Shown here: positions 15,212 to 23,971 of the stretch, one piece after another | How the letters are laid out: each line of letters opens with the position of its first letter | Numbering within the stretch: the first letter of the stretch is position 1 | DNA from: Candidatus Poribacteria bacterium | Lineage (GTDB): Bacteria > Poribacteria > WGA-4E > GCA-2687025 | Direction: 5' to 3' | NCBI GenBank assembly: GCA_018644665.1 | Contig: JABGQA010000097.1 | Location: forward strand, 1-33,557 | DNA: 33,557 bases | Notes under the pieces: generated by a model | The model's input: the letters and a program-made list of their open reading frames with translations, nothing else | The model's database searches: none | Told to the model about the DNA's origin: nothing | Position numbers and translations under genes: made by a program

Positions 15212-15922
15212 ATGCGTATTACGACCCAAGGAGCGGCCGTCGCGCTCGCCATGATGCTCACTGTGCATCTCGCACACGCGGCGAAATGGGAGACACAGGC
15301 TATTGGCGACGGAGCCGAGGGCGACGCGGAGTTCGTCGACGACGAGATCACGGTGACCGCCGTCACCGGGGATATCTGGGACACCGCGGACACGCTCATG
15401 TACGTGTACCAAGAGACCACCGGCGACATGGAGATATCGGCACGCGTTGCCGACTATAGCCCGTCGAATCCCGACTGGGGCAAGGCGGGGCTGATGATTC
15501 GGCAAAGCGTCGACGCGGATTCCGCGAACGCCTTCATCAACCTGACGGGCAATAACGGGATGAAGCTCATCCACCGTGACACCCAGGCCGGGGCCACCGG
15601 CCCAGGAGACGGGGGAGTCGACTATGACATACCGCTCTACATCAGGCTGACGCGCGTCGGCGATACGATTACCGCCTTCACGTCGGCCGACGGAGCCGCC
15701 TGGGTCGAGGCCGGCGGAGGGTTGGGGCCAGCCGCGGACATCCCCATGAGCGGCACGATTGTCGCGGGCATGGCGCTGAGTTCCAACGGCGCCGACACGG
15801 CCGAGATCGTGTTCGACGAGGTGGACGGCACGGATGGGTTCGCCCGGCCCGTTGAGCCGGCGGGCAAACTCACGACGACGTGGGCGGACCTGCGCTCGCA
15901 TCTTGCGGCTCCGGCGCCCTAG
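15212..15922 (+). CDS. Exported lectin-like (DUF1349-type) protein with C-terminal KLTTTWADLR tag
   Basis: 236 residues from ATG 15212, with a GGGGGG run as ribosome binding site and a signal peptide (AVALAMMLTVHLAHA). The body matches the concanavalin-A-like DUF1349 fold: DIWDTADTLMYVYQETTGDMEISARV, then WGKAGLMIRQSVDADSANAF, then YIRLTRVGDTITAFTSADGAAW. Such domains occur in exported proteins that bind sugars or sit beside glycoside hydrolase modules. The end carries PAGKLTTTWADLRSHL, the same tag as at 12559-12594 but followed by 8 extra residues. It is the first gene after a good promoter and could lead into the TPR and propeller genes downstream. Confidence 0.82.
   Translation: MRITTQGAAVALAMMLTVHLAHAAKWETQAIGDGAEGDAEFVDDEITVTAVTGDIWDTADTLMYVYQETTGDMEISARVADYSPSNPDWGKAGLMIRQSVDADSANAFINLTGNNGMKLIHRDTQAGATGPGDGGVDYDIPLYIRLTRVGDTITAFTSADGAAWVEAGGGLGPAADIPMSGTIVAGMALSSNGADTAEIVFDEVDGTDGFARPVEPAGKLTTTWADLRSHLAAPAP
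15863..15895 (+). other. C-terminal tag GKLTTTWADLR, copy 2
   Basis: Same 11 residues as at 12559-12594. Bases 15869-15892 are identical to 12565-12588, including codon choice. The surrounding domains are of different families. Confidence 0.6.
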
Positions 15923-15960
15923 GTGGTTGTCGGCGCCCGCAGCGCTGCTCGCGCTTGGGT

Positions 15961-15978
15961 GCCGGCCGCTGGGCCGGC
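15961..15978 (+). terminator. Hairpin after the DUF1349-type gene
   Basis: GCCGGCC (15961-15967) pairs with GGCCGGC (15972-15978) around the tetraloop GCTG, 38 bases after the stop codon. No U-run. It ends 19 bases before the TPR gene start, so it could terminate or attenuate. Confidence 0.4.
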
Positions 15979-15997
15979 CTTCTCGACACGATGACAT

Positions 15998-17518
15998 ATG
16001 AGAACCCGCCTGGTGTGTCCGCGATCGTTCCGCGTGATCGCGTTCGCCATCCTCGCGCTGGCTTACGCGTCACGCGCCGTCACCGACGACGACCTCGACA
16101 GACACCTCGGCCTTGCGGCAGCCGCATTCACGGCCGGGGATCTGTCTGCGGCGATCGAGCACTACCACCAGGCGAGTCGGCTCGATCCCGGGTCGGCGGC
16201 AGCGTATGGCGGCCTTGGGTACGCGTATGCCACGCAAGGCCGGTTCCGCGACGCCGCGGACGCGTACACGCGCGCCATCGAGATCGACCCCACACGCATT
16301 GACCCCTACGTGGAATTGGCGGCCGCCCTTCGCGATGACCGTCAGTTCATGCAGGCCATCGACGCCTACCGCGCGGCGTTGGCCCGCGACCCGCAGCTCG
16401 CCCGCGCGCACGTCGGCCTCGGCCTCACGTACACGGAATTGGGGCGGCTGGACGAAGCCGCAGCCGCGCACAAGCACGCGTTGGCCCTCGACCCCGAACT
16501 CGCGGCCGCGATGCACAATCTGGGCTTCGTCCGCTCCCGACAGGGCCGATACGACGAGGCCGTATCGCTCTATCGACGCGCGCTGGAACTGGATCCGGAG
16601 ATCGTGTGGGGGCATTACGAACTGGGCCTCGCCCACATGAAGATGGAGCGATGGACGGACGCACGCGACGCCCTGCGGCAAGCCGTGAAGCTCGACCCCG
16701 AACACATCAGCTCCTACTACAGTCTGGCGCATGTGTATGCGCGGCTCAGGGAGACCGCCGCGCGAGATGCGATGCTGGCCGTCTTCCGACGGCTGGGCGA
16801 AGCGGAGGAGCGCGTGCAGTGGCTCAAGCGGGTCGTCGAGGGAGCCGCGGAGAGCCCGAAGGCGCACTGCGACCTCGCACAGGCCTATGTCGAGCGGGGC
16901 CGCCCCGAACGGGCGTTGGCCGCATATAGCGAGGCGATCCGCCTCGACCCGCGCCATGTCGTCGCGTACCTCGGCCGAGCGTCGGTGTACGCCGGACGGC
17001 GCGAGACGGCGCTCGCGGTCGCGGAGTACCGCCACGCGCTCCAACTGCGCCCGACTAGCGCCGAAGGGCATTTGGGCATGGGTCTGCTCGCGCTGCGTAG
17101 CGCGAGGCGAGACATCGCTCGCGGCCACTTGGAACGCGCAGCGGAGCTCGACCCGGGCTCGGCGGACGCGCACGCCGCGCTGGGCGGGATGTACCACGAC
17201 GCGGGGGATGTCGCACGCGCTGTCCGGGCATATCGAGAGGCGATCCGACTCGACGCAGAACTGCCTCGGACGCTGAACGACCTCGCCTGGCTCTTCGCCG
17301 ACGCCGGGACCGATCTCGACGAGGCCGTGGACCTCGCGACGCGCGCCGTGGGACTGGAGCCGCACGCAAACCACTACGATACGCTGGCGTGGGCGCTCTA
17401 CAAGCGTGGTGACCTCCGAGCCGCGCTGACCGCGATTGAGAAGGCGGCGAACGACGCCCCGGACGACACGGGAATTCGGTCGCATCACGCGACCATCCGA
17501 GCGGCGCTCGATGAGTAG
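15998..17518 (+). CDS. Exported TPR-repeat protein
   Basis: 506 residues from ATG 15998. No ribosome binding site is obvious, but the start gives a signal peptide (FRVIAFAILALAYASRAV). From residue 35 on the protein is almost wholly TPR units of the 34-residue type, roughly eleven, with the A-x-x-x-Y-x-x-A-L-x-L-D-P pattern (for example AAIEHYHQASRLDPGSAAAY and DAADAYTRAIEIDP). Residues 425-490 (LNDLAWLFADAGTDLDEAVDL...) closely resemble the C-terminal TPR region of the fused protein at 19184-21754. TPRs bind proteins; this one likely works outside the cytoplasm with the propeller protein encoded next. The stop overlaps that gene's start (ATGAGTAG, 17511-17518), so they are probably translated together. 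Confidence 0.87.
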   Translation: MRTRLVCPRSFRVIAFAILALAYASRAVTDDDLDRHLGLAAAAFTAGDLSAAIEHYHQASRLDPGSAAAYGGLGYAYATQGRFRDAADAYTRAIEIDPTRIDPYVELAAALRDDRQFMQAIDAYRAALARDPQLARAHVGLGLTYTELGRLDEAAAAHKHALALDPELAAAMHNLGFVRSRQGRYDEAVSLYRRALELDPEIVWGHYELGLAHMKMERWTDARDALRQAVKLDPEHISSYYSLAHVYARLRETAARDAMLAVFRRLGEAEERVQWLKRVVEGAAESPKAHCDLAQAYVERGRPERALAAYSEAIRLDPRHVVAYLGRASVYAGRRETALAVAEYRHALQLRPTSAEGHLGMGLLALRSARRDIARGHLERAAELDPGSADAHAALGGMYHDAGDVARAVRAYREAIRLDAELPRTLNDLAWLFADAGTDLDEAVDLATRAVGLEPHANHYDTLAWALYKRGDLRAALTAIEKAANDAPDDTGIRSHHATIRAALDE

Positions 17519-19160
17519 ATGGTGGACGCGCCTCGCAGCCGTCGCGCTCGGGCTCGCCGTGGCGTCGGCAGCGTTAGCAGCGCAGTTCGCGCGCGTGACT
17601 GAAGCCGCAGGGATCAACTTCAAACACCACAACGGCAGCAGCGGCGGACGGCTCTTCGTCGAGCCCCTCGGGTCCGGCGTCGGTGTCTTGGACTACGACC
17701 GGGACGGCTTCCAGGACATCTACTTCGTCGACGGGGCGGACCTCCCGGGCGCGACATCCGACACCCCGCCGCGGAACGCGCTGTATCGGAACAACGGCGA
17801 CGGGACGTTCACGGACGTCACGCACGCCGCAGGCGTCGGCGACACGGGGTACGGCATGGGCTGCGCGATTGGTGATGTGGACAACGATGGGTTCCAGGAC
17901 ATCTACGTCACCAACTTCGGGCCGAACGTCCTCTACCGGAATCTCGGCGATGGCACATTCGCCGACGCCACCGAGACGGCCGGTGTCGGCGATGCGCGGT
18001 GGGGAGCGAGTTGCGCCTTCGCGGACATCGACGGAGACGGCTTCCTCGACCTCTTCGTCACGAACTACGTGCGGTACTCCGTCGAGACGGACAAAGTCTG
18101 CGAGAACCAGGGCATTCGCTCCTACTGCGACCCCCGTCTGTACGAAGGCGAGGGCGACATCCTCTACCACAACAACGGCGACGGGTCGTTCACCGACTCG
18201 ACGGTCGCCTCCGGGCTCTCGGCCGCGACGCGGCGGGGACTTGCCGTCGTGTTCGGTGACTACGACGGCGACGGCGACGCCGACCTCTACGTCGCCAACG
18301 ACGCCGACCCCAACCTGCTCTACGAGAACGACGGCGCCGGGACGTTCGACGAAGTCGGCTTGCTTGCAGGTGTGGGATTCAGCGAGGACGGCGAGACGGA
18401 GAACGGCATGGGCGCAGACTTCGGAGACTACGACAACGACGGCGATCTCGACCTCGTCGTAACGAACTTCCACGGTCAGACAAACACGCTCTACCGGAAT
18501 GAGGGCGCGGGTCTGTTCATGGACGTCAGCTATGCCTCGCGGACGGGCGCGGCCAGCCTCCCGCATCTTGCGTGGGGCGCCGTCTTCCTCGATCACGACA
18601 ACGACGGGCGACAGGACGTGTTCGTCGCCAACGGGCATCTGCACGACCGCATCGCCATGTTGGACGGCACGCAGAGGTACGAGCAGCGGAACCTGCTGTA
18701 CCACAATGTAGGCGGAGGCGTGTTCGAGGAGATCGGATCGGCCGCCGGCGACGGTCTCGCCGTCGAGAAGTCGAGTCGCGGAGTCGCGTACGTCGACTAC
18801 GACAACGACGGCGATCTCGACCTGATCGTCACCAACCTGGCCGACGCCCCCGACCTCCTCCGAAACGACCGCGCGCATGGGGCGTGGCTCCGCGTCGAAC
18901 TGGTGGGGTCGAGAAGCTCAAGAGACGCCATCGGCGGGCGGGTCCGCGTGGACGTGGGGGCGATGTCGCAGGTCCGCGAAGTACGCAGCGCGTCGAGTTA
19001 TCTGTCCCAGAGCGACGGGCGTCTGCATTTCGGTCTGGGTGATAGCACGCGAGCGGACCGCGTCGAGGTGCGATGGCCCAGCGGCCTCGTGACAGAACTA
19101 CGCGACGTTCCGGCCGACCGGACGCTGAGGGTGGTCGAAGGCGAGGCGTCTCCTCGCTGA
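17511..19160 (+). CDS. CRTAC1-like FG-GAP propeller protein with C-terminal ASPIC/UnbV domain
   Basis: 549 residues from ATG 17511, which overlaps the TPR stop by 8 bases; this start gives a good signal peptide (LAAVALGLAVASAALA). Seven FG-GAP/VCBS repeats are visible, each with a calcium-type D-x-D-x-D-G-x-x-D loop: DYDRDGFQD, DVDNDGFQD, DIDGDGFLD, DYDGDGDAD, DYDNDGDLD, DHDNDGRQD and DYDNDGDLD. That suits a seven-bladed propeller. The last 85 residues are an ASPIC/UnbV domain (IGGRVRVDVGAMSQVREV, SSYLSQSDGRLHFGLG, VEVRWPSGLVTEL). Such proteins are exported and common in Planctomycetes, Verrucomicrobia and Acidobacteria; the molecular role is unknown, with binding or adhesion inferred. It faces the related fused gene, the stop codons being 23 bases apart. 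Confidence 0.93.
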   Translation: MSRWWTRLAAVALGLAVASAALAAQFARVTEAAGINFKHHNGSSGGRLFVEPLGSGVGVLDYDRDGFQDIYFVDGADLPGATSDTPPRNALYRNNGDGTFTDVTHAAGVGDTGYGMGCAIGDVDNDGFQDIYVTNFGPNVLYRNLGDGTFADATETAGVGDARWGASCAFADIDGDGFLDLFVTNYVRYSVETDKVCENQGIRSYCDPRLYEGEGDILYHNNGDGSFTDSTVASGLSAATRRGLAVVFGDYDGDGDADLYVANDADPNLLYENDGAGTFDEVGLLAGVGFSEDGETENGMGADFGDYDNDGDLDLVVTNFHGQTNTLYRNEGAGLFMDVSYASRTGAASLPHLAWGAVFLDHDNDGRQDVFVANGHLHDRIAMLDGTQRYEQRNLLYHNVGGGVFEEIGSAAGDGLAVEKSSRGVAYVDYDNDGDLDLIVTNLADAPDLLRNDRAHGAWLRVELVGSRSSRDAIGGRVRVDVGAMSQVREVRSASSYLSQSDGRLHFGLGDSTRADRVEVRWPSGLVTELRDVPADRTLRVVEGEASPR

Positions 19161-19183
19161 TCGAGCGCACCGCCTACGTGGGC

Positions 19184-21754
19184 CTACTCGTGCTCCCCCT
19201 CACCGCGCGCCGACAAGATGTCGGCCAGACGCGCCTTGTACTCCGCATCTTCCGGGACGGCCTCGAGCGCGCGCAGTATCGCCGTCTCCGCGTCGGCGAG
19301 GTCACCCTTTAGGTAGAGCGCCAGCGCAAGCGTGTCCAGGTGCACGTGGTGCGCGTCGATGGCGACCGCGCGCGTCGCGTGTTCTATCGCGCGGTCCAAG
19401 CTTCCACCGGTCGAGGCGTAGAGCCACGCCAGGTTGTTCCGAACGCGCGCGCGCGTGGGGTCCAGCGACACGGCGCGTTCGTAGGAGGCGATGCCCCGTT
19501 CGATCTCGCCGCCATCGCCGTAGAGGCCACCCAGCACCGCGTGCGCCGCCGCTAGATAGGCGTCCAGCCCTGTCGCGCGTTCGTACCGATCCCGCGCGCT
19601 AGGCGTGTCGCCGGCGGATAGCGCGCGCCGGCCGAGTTCGGCGTGCGCGCGGCCCGCCACCCGTGCGAGCCGGTGGAGCCCCGCCACGTCGGGGGCGTCT
19701 TCGGCAAGCGCTTCAACATGCTGCTCGATGGCGACGTCGAATTGGCGCCCCTCGTAGGCCACCACCGCCCGCGCGAGCCGCCGGGCGTTCCGAGCCTGGG
19801 CGTCGGGCGCCTCAACGCCAAGCTCCGCGCCGCATTCCCGTACGGTCAACAGCGCGTTCATTTCGATCCCCCGGTCGATCACCAGATCCTCGCCGGAGGG
19901 CCACGAGATCTCGACCCTGTCGACCTTCTCGGCATCACCCAGTCCGAAGTACATAGGTAGCGAGCTTTGAGACAGGTAGCCGGACTTGCCGTCGTGCGTC
20001 CGCGTGTAGGTGAGACCGTTCGCGTACACTCGAATCACGGCTCCCAGGCCATCGCGGTTCGAGGCGCACCCGACCAGCCGGATCTTGATGAAGCGCACGT
20101 CGCGCCGCTCCGACAGATCGCTCAAGAGGAACTGGGGCCGGTCGTTGAACTCGGTGGTCACGATATCGAGGTCGCCGTCGAGGTCTACGTCGAGAAGCAC
20201 GGACGACCGCGAACCCACGGCGCCCCTCACCATGACGATGCCCGTCTTGCCCTCGCACTCCGGGTGGTTCGCGTCCTCGCGGGAGCAGTCGAGGCGAAAC
20301 CAGTCCCTCTCCGTGCGCCCGCCCTCGCGCGGCTCGACTTCCAGGAGGAACTCGCCGTCGTAGAAGCGGCTCCCGTGGTCGTTGAGCAGCACGGAGTCGA
20401 TGCCGTACCGGAAGGGGTAGTTCATGCTGGCGGTGATAAAGAGATCCTCGTATCCGTCGGCATTCAGGTCCCCGACGCTGACCCCCCACGGCCAGTAGTT
20501 CTCGACGCCCAACTCGTCCGACCGCTCGACGAAGCGGCCATCCCCTCCGTTCTCGTATAGAGCGTTCCCGAAGATGTTGTTCGTTCCGTCCTGGAGGACG
20601 TCGTCCTCCCAGACCATGTGCTTGATCTTCTCCAAGGCCAGTTCGGGGCCGAGATTCTCACTCATGTCCGAGTGCATGTCGGTGATGAACAGGTCGAGCT
20701 GTCCGTCCAGGTTATAGTCGAGAAACCCGATGCCCATGGCTCCCCAGGACGTGTTGGGGAAACGCTCCGACGTTCGGTCGAGGAACCTCTCACCCGCGAC
20801 GCCCTCGTAGTAGTGGTCGTCGCCCTGCATGTTCAGCACGTAGAGGTCGGGAAAGCGGTCGCCGTTGAGGTCGGCGAACGCCGCGTCCCCGCTCCAACTG
20901 TCATCCACCAAGCCGACCTCGCGCGACACGTCCCGGAAGCGCGCTTCTCCCATGTTCTGGTACAGGATGCTCGTCTCGTATCTCTCCGGGTAGTGGTGTC
21001 CCGCGAAGGCGTCGTTGAGGCCGATGTAGTACCCGCCGCGCCCCCGGTCGGCGGTTGTGTAGACGCCGATGTTCGTCACGAACAGGTCGAGCAAGCCGTC
21101 GCGGTTGTAGTCGAGGAAGACCGAGCCGGAGGAGTGTCCTACATGATCCACGCCGGCCTGCTTGGAGATGTCCCGGAAGCGTCCGCGTCCGGTGTTCTCG
21201 AACAGGGCATTGCCCATCTTCACCGTAGTGACGAACAGGTCGGCGTCGCCGTCGTTGTCGATGTCCGCGAACGACGCGGCCACGCTGATGCGGTCTTCGA
21301 GACCCACGCCCGCTTCCTCGGTGAAGTTCTCGAACGACCCGTCGCCGAGGTTGCGCCAGAGCTGATTCGCGCCCATCTGGGTTGGGAAGTAGATGTCGGT
21401 GAGGCCGTCGCCATCGACGTCGGCGACCGATACGCCGTTGCCGTGGTCGTAGTGGACCGGCTTCAGATGCCTCCCGCCATCGTCCACGATGCGGTGTCTG
21501 AAGGTGATGCCGGTGTCCCGGATTCCGTCGGAGAACGCGAAGTCATGGAACGCCGACAGGTTCTCCGCGCCGTTTCGCTGCTCCCGTTGGCGGGCCCGGA
21601 GCCAGTCCTCAGGGGTCGGCCACGAGGGATCACCCCGGGCGCCGCTTGCCTGTCCCCAGCATGGCAGCAGGGCCATCGAGACCGCGAACGCCAGGACGCA
21701 CGCGGTCGCCGACCGCGCCTCGGCGCCCGCCCGATGGGTCCGTGTCTGGTACAC
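19184..21754 (-). CDS. CRTAC1-like FG-GAP/ASPIC propeller fused to C-terminal TPRs
   Basis: 856 residues from GTG 21754, with GGAG 7 bases upstream and a signal peptide (VLAFAVSMALLPCWGQASG). Residues ~75-520 hold seven FG-GAP repeats with metal loops (DVDGDGLTD, DIDNDGDAD, DYNRDGLLD, DLNGDRFPD, DYNLDGQLD, DLNADGYED, DVDLDGDLD). Next is the ASPIC/UnbV domain (LGAVIRVYANGLTYTRTH, SGYLSQSSLPMYFGLG, VEISWPSGEDLV). The final ~200 residues are TPRs (YERAVSLDPTRARVRNNLAWLYAS...). The order is propeller then TPR, whereas the facing locus has TPR then propeller in two genes. It is the last gene of a probable minus-strand operon with the beta-helix protein and the aldo/keto reductase. Exported; function unknown. 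Confidence 0.93.
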   Translation of the reverse strand: MYQTRTHRAGAEARSATACVLAFAVSMALLPCWGQASGARGDPSWPTPEDWLRARQREQRNGAENLSAFHDFAFSDGIRDTGITFRHRIVDDGGRHLKPVHYDHGNGVSVADVDGDGLTDIYFPTQMGANQLWRNLGDGSFENFTEEAGVGLEDRISVAASFADIDNDGDADLFVTTVKMGNALFENTGRGRFRDISKQAGVDHVGHSSGSVFLDYNRDGLLDLFVTNIGVYTTADRGRGGYYIGLNDAFAGHHYPERYETSILYQNMGEARFRDVSREVGLVDDSWSGDAAFADLNGDRFPDLYVLNMQGDDHYYEGVAGERFLDRTSERFPNTSWGAMGIGFLDYNLDGQLDLFITDMHSDMSENLGPELALEKIKHMVWEDDVLQDGTNNIFGNALYENGGDGRFVERSDELGVENYWPWGVSVGDLNADGYEDLFITASMNYPFRYGIDSVLLNDHGSRFYDGEFLLEVEPREGGRTERDWFRLDCSREDANHPECEGKTGIVMVRGAVGSRSSVLLDVDLDGDLDIVTTEFNDRPQFLLSDLSERRDVRFIKIRLVGCASNRDGLGAVIRVYANGLTYTRTHDGKSGYLSQSSLPMYFGLGDAEKVDRVEISWPSGEDLVIDRGIEMNALLTVRECGAELGVEAPDAQARNARRLARAVVAYEGRQFDVAIEQHVEALAEDAPDVAGLHRLARVAGRAHAELGRRALSAGDTPSARDRYERATGLDAYLAAAHAVLGGLYGDGGEIERGIASYERAVSLDPTRARVRNNLAWLYASTGGSLDRAIEHATRAVAIDAHHVHLDTLALALYLKGDLADAETAILRALEAVPEDAEYKARLADILSARGEGEHE

Positions 21755-21781
21755 CTGCCAGCTCCAGAGGTGGTAACGGCG

Positions 21782-21829
21782 CCGGTCGCTCCCGGCCGAG
21801 GCCGGGCCTGTGGCCGGCCGCGCGACCGG
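21782..21829 (-). terminator. Nested GC-rich hairpin between the beta-helix and propeller-TPR genes
   Basis: CCGGTCGC (21782-21789) pairs with GCGACCGG (21822-21829); inside, CCCGGC (21791-21796) pairs with GCCGGG (21801-21806). It starts 26 bases after the beta-helix stop on the minus strand and precedes the next start by about 30 bases. No U-run. It may partly terminate, or stabilise mRNA ends within the operon. Confidence 0.38.
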
Positions 21830-21855
21830 TCAGGCTACGCAGCGCGGGATGGGCG

Positions 21856-23940
21856 TCAGTCGCCAACTTCCGCCGGCTTCTCGCGCACGACGTGCTCGAC
21901 GGGCCACGACGCGCGTTCCGCCGACTCGTAGAGACCGATCCGGTCGACCGGGATCGGGTGGAAGCCCAGCTCGAACGCGGGCGAATCGTCACGCAGGCGG
22001 AAGTCGTCCGGCGGCGTCCCGCGGAAGTGCGGGTCGTCGTCGATGAGGTTGTCCTCGAACGTCACGTACCCCCGCGCGCCGTCCTGCACGCCGTCCCACT
22101 TCCCGCCGAACGACACGTTGCGCGCGACGACATTCCCCTTGGGCGCCGCAGGCTCGTCCTCCCACACGGTCAGGAGTTCGGGGTACCGCTCGGCCCAGAC
22201 GGGGTCTCGGAACGGCATGTCGTCCAGCCGGTCCTTCATCGTCGTGGCCACGTGGTAACCGGCCCAGCCCATGGCCCGGTTGTCGATGTGGAGCGCCGGC
22301 TGACAGTCGACGAACAGGTTGTTCTCGACGAGGCAGTCGCGGCCGCCGCCGATGAACGCCGCGCGCGTGACCTTGTAGAACACGTTGCCGACGATCTCCG
22401 TGTCGCAGAACATGTCGTCCAGGTACACGCCTACGCATCCACGCGCCTCGAAGCCGTTCACGTGGTGCATGTAGTTGTGACGGATGACCGTGCCGCGCAT
22501 GGTCCAGTCGCGGCCTGCGTAGATCGCGCCCGCGTCGTTCGACTCGAAACAGACGCTGTGTATCTCGTTGAACTCCATGAGGTGGTCGTTGCCGCTGAAT
22601 CCGATGCCCATATGCGGGGCGTTGTCGATGAGGTTGTGCGTGGCGCGGTTCCCCACGCCGCCCAGCGTGACCGCCGGGTTGTACATCCGCGTCCATCGGC
22701 TGTAGTGGTGGATGTGGTTGTTGTCGGCGTAGTGGCCGGCGGGCGTCAGGGTCAAGCGGTCGCCGCCAGAGAGGGCGATGCCGCCCCCACCCGTTCCCGT
22801 GATGTCGCAGCCGACGACGCCGTTCCGTTCGCCGCCCGAGATGCGCACCGCCCATGTGCCGGTGTTGCGTATGACGCAGCCGACGACGCGCGTGTCCTCG
22901 CCACCCTCGACCCTGATCGCCGTGTCACGACACGCCTCGAAGGTCATCCCTCGGAACTCGACCTGCTTCGTGTCCCGGGCGATGACGATGTTGTCGACGA
23001 CGGAAGCGACCGCCTCGCCGTCCGCGATGGGCGAGGGCGGCCAGAAGTAGAGGATGCCGGTCTCGCGGTCGAGGTACCACTCGCCGGGGGTGTCCAACTC
23101 CGCGAGGAGGTTGAACGCGTAGAACCACTGGCCGACGCGGTAGCCGTAGCCGTGGTAGGGCGGCTCGACGGCGATGACGCGCTTCTCAAGGTCGATGGAC
23201 TCGACGCGGTGGCGCTGGTCGGACCAGTCCCAGAACCAGTAGCCGTGCACCCAGGGGTCGTTCTCGTCAGTCCAGCGCTCCGGCCGATCGCCGTCGTACA
23301 TGAACTTGCCGGCCTTGTCGCCCTTCGTGCCTCGCACATCGACCGGGTCGCCGCCTACGAGATCCGTGACGCGCACGAACCCCTCGTTCGGCCATCTGGC
23401 GGGCGTCATGGGCGCGTCGTTGTAGAACAGTTCGAGCCCGCCGCCGTTCGGGGACCCGAAGTCGTCTATGCCGAGGTCGCGGACATTCGCCTGCAGGACC
23501 TCGCTGCGGGCCTCCGGTAGCAACCGGTCTAGGATGGCGGCGTCCGTGACCGGAGCGAAGCCCAGGACACGTCTGCCGCCGACTAGACGCACGTGCTCGT
23601 CCTCGGCCGCGCGGTACACGACGGGAGCGCCGTCGGCGCCGGAGTCCTCGGCCGCGAGCTCGAAGGTCGAGTCGCGCTCATATGTGCCGCCGCGGACGAT
23701 GACCGTCGCGCCGCCTTCCGTCCGCAGCGCGCGTAAGGCGTCGCGCGCGGCCTCAAGGGTGGCGAGTGGGCCGTCGCTTCTGTCAGCATCCGGCTCCGGC
23801 AGGGCGCCGGTCCAGGCGTCGTCGCCGGCGGTCGAGACGTAAAGCGTGGTGGCGGTCTGGGCGGACACTGTTCCGGCCTCCGATAGCGTCATCAGTACGG
23901 CGCATACGACCATGACGAAACCGCGCGTGAGATTGTGCAT
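21856..23940 (-). CDS. Exported right-handed parallel beta-helix protein (polysaccharide-active type)
   Basis: 694 residues from ATG 23940, chosen because it starts a signal peptide (GFVMVVCAVLMTLSEAGTVSAQ); upstream in-frame codons run into the reductase gene. The N-terminal YVSTAGDDAWTGALPEPD, TLEAARDALRAL and VIVRGGTYERDSTFEL is the standard opening of pectate-lyase-like helix proteins. It is followed by a module with APMTPARWPNEGFVRV, a YWFWDWSDQ segment and GILYFWPPS. The helix coils are in the second half (VVGCVIRNTGTWAVRISGG, NHIHHYSR, HNLIDNAPHMGIGF, HNYMHHVNGFEARGCVGVYLDD). The layout resembles the GH141/DUF1565 type acting on complex glycans; that assignment is inference. Probably co-transcribed with the reductase 31 bases upstream. 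Confidence 0.85.
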   Translation of the reverse strand: MHNLTRGFVMVVCAVLMTLSEAGTVSAQTATTLYVSTAGDDAWTGALPEPDADRSDGPLATLEAARDALRALRTEGGATVIVRGGTYERDSTFELAAEDSGADGAPVVYRAAEDEHVRLVGGRRVLGFAPVTDAAILDRLLPEARSEVLQANVRDLGIDDFGSPNGGGLELFYNDAPMTPARWPNEGFVRVTDLVGGDPVDVRGTKGDKAGKFMYDGDRPERWTDENDPWVHGYWFWDWSDQRHRVESIDLEKRVIAVEPPYHGYGYRVGQWFYAFNLLAELDTPGEWYLDRETGILYFWPPSPIADGEAVASVVDNIVIARDTKQVEFRGMTFEACRDTAIRVEGGEDTRVVGCVIRNTGTWAVRISGGERNGVVGCDITGTGGGGIALSGGDRLTLTPAGHYADNNHIHHYSRWTRMYNPAVTLGGVGNRATHNLIDNAPHMGIGFSGNDHLMEFNEIHSVCFESNDAGAIYAGRDWTMRGTVIRHNYMHHVNGFEARGCVGVYLDDMFCDTEIVGNVFYKVTRAAFIGGGRDCLVENNLFVDCQPALHIDNRAMGWAGYHVATTMKDRLDDMPFRDPVWAERYPELLTVWEDEPAAPKGNVVARNVSFGGKWDGVQDGARGYVTFEDNLIDDDPHFRGTPPDDFRLRDDSPAFELGFHPIPVDRIGLYESAERASWPVEHVVREKPAEVGD

Positions 23941-23971
23941 GTTGTCGCCCGTGGGAATCCGTGTGGCTGGC

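Noticed and set aside
16070..17632. Long open frame antisense to the TPR gene (about 520 codons)
   Set aside because: GC-rich coding DNA with strong third-position bias leaves the opposite strand open. The plus-strand TPR repeats are unmistakable; the antisense product has no domain and an odd composition.
17574..18878. Open frame of 434 codons antisense to the propeller gene
   Set aside because: Its valine-rich repetitive product is the mirror of the repeated D-x-D-x-D-G codons on the plus strand, not an independent protein.
20618..23520. Long plus-strand open frames across the propeller-TPR and beta-helix genes
   Set aside because: Both are shadows of well-supported minus-strand genes; the products are rich in Val, Arg and Asp with no recognisable family, and there is no ribosome binding site.
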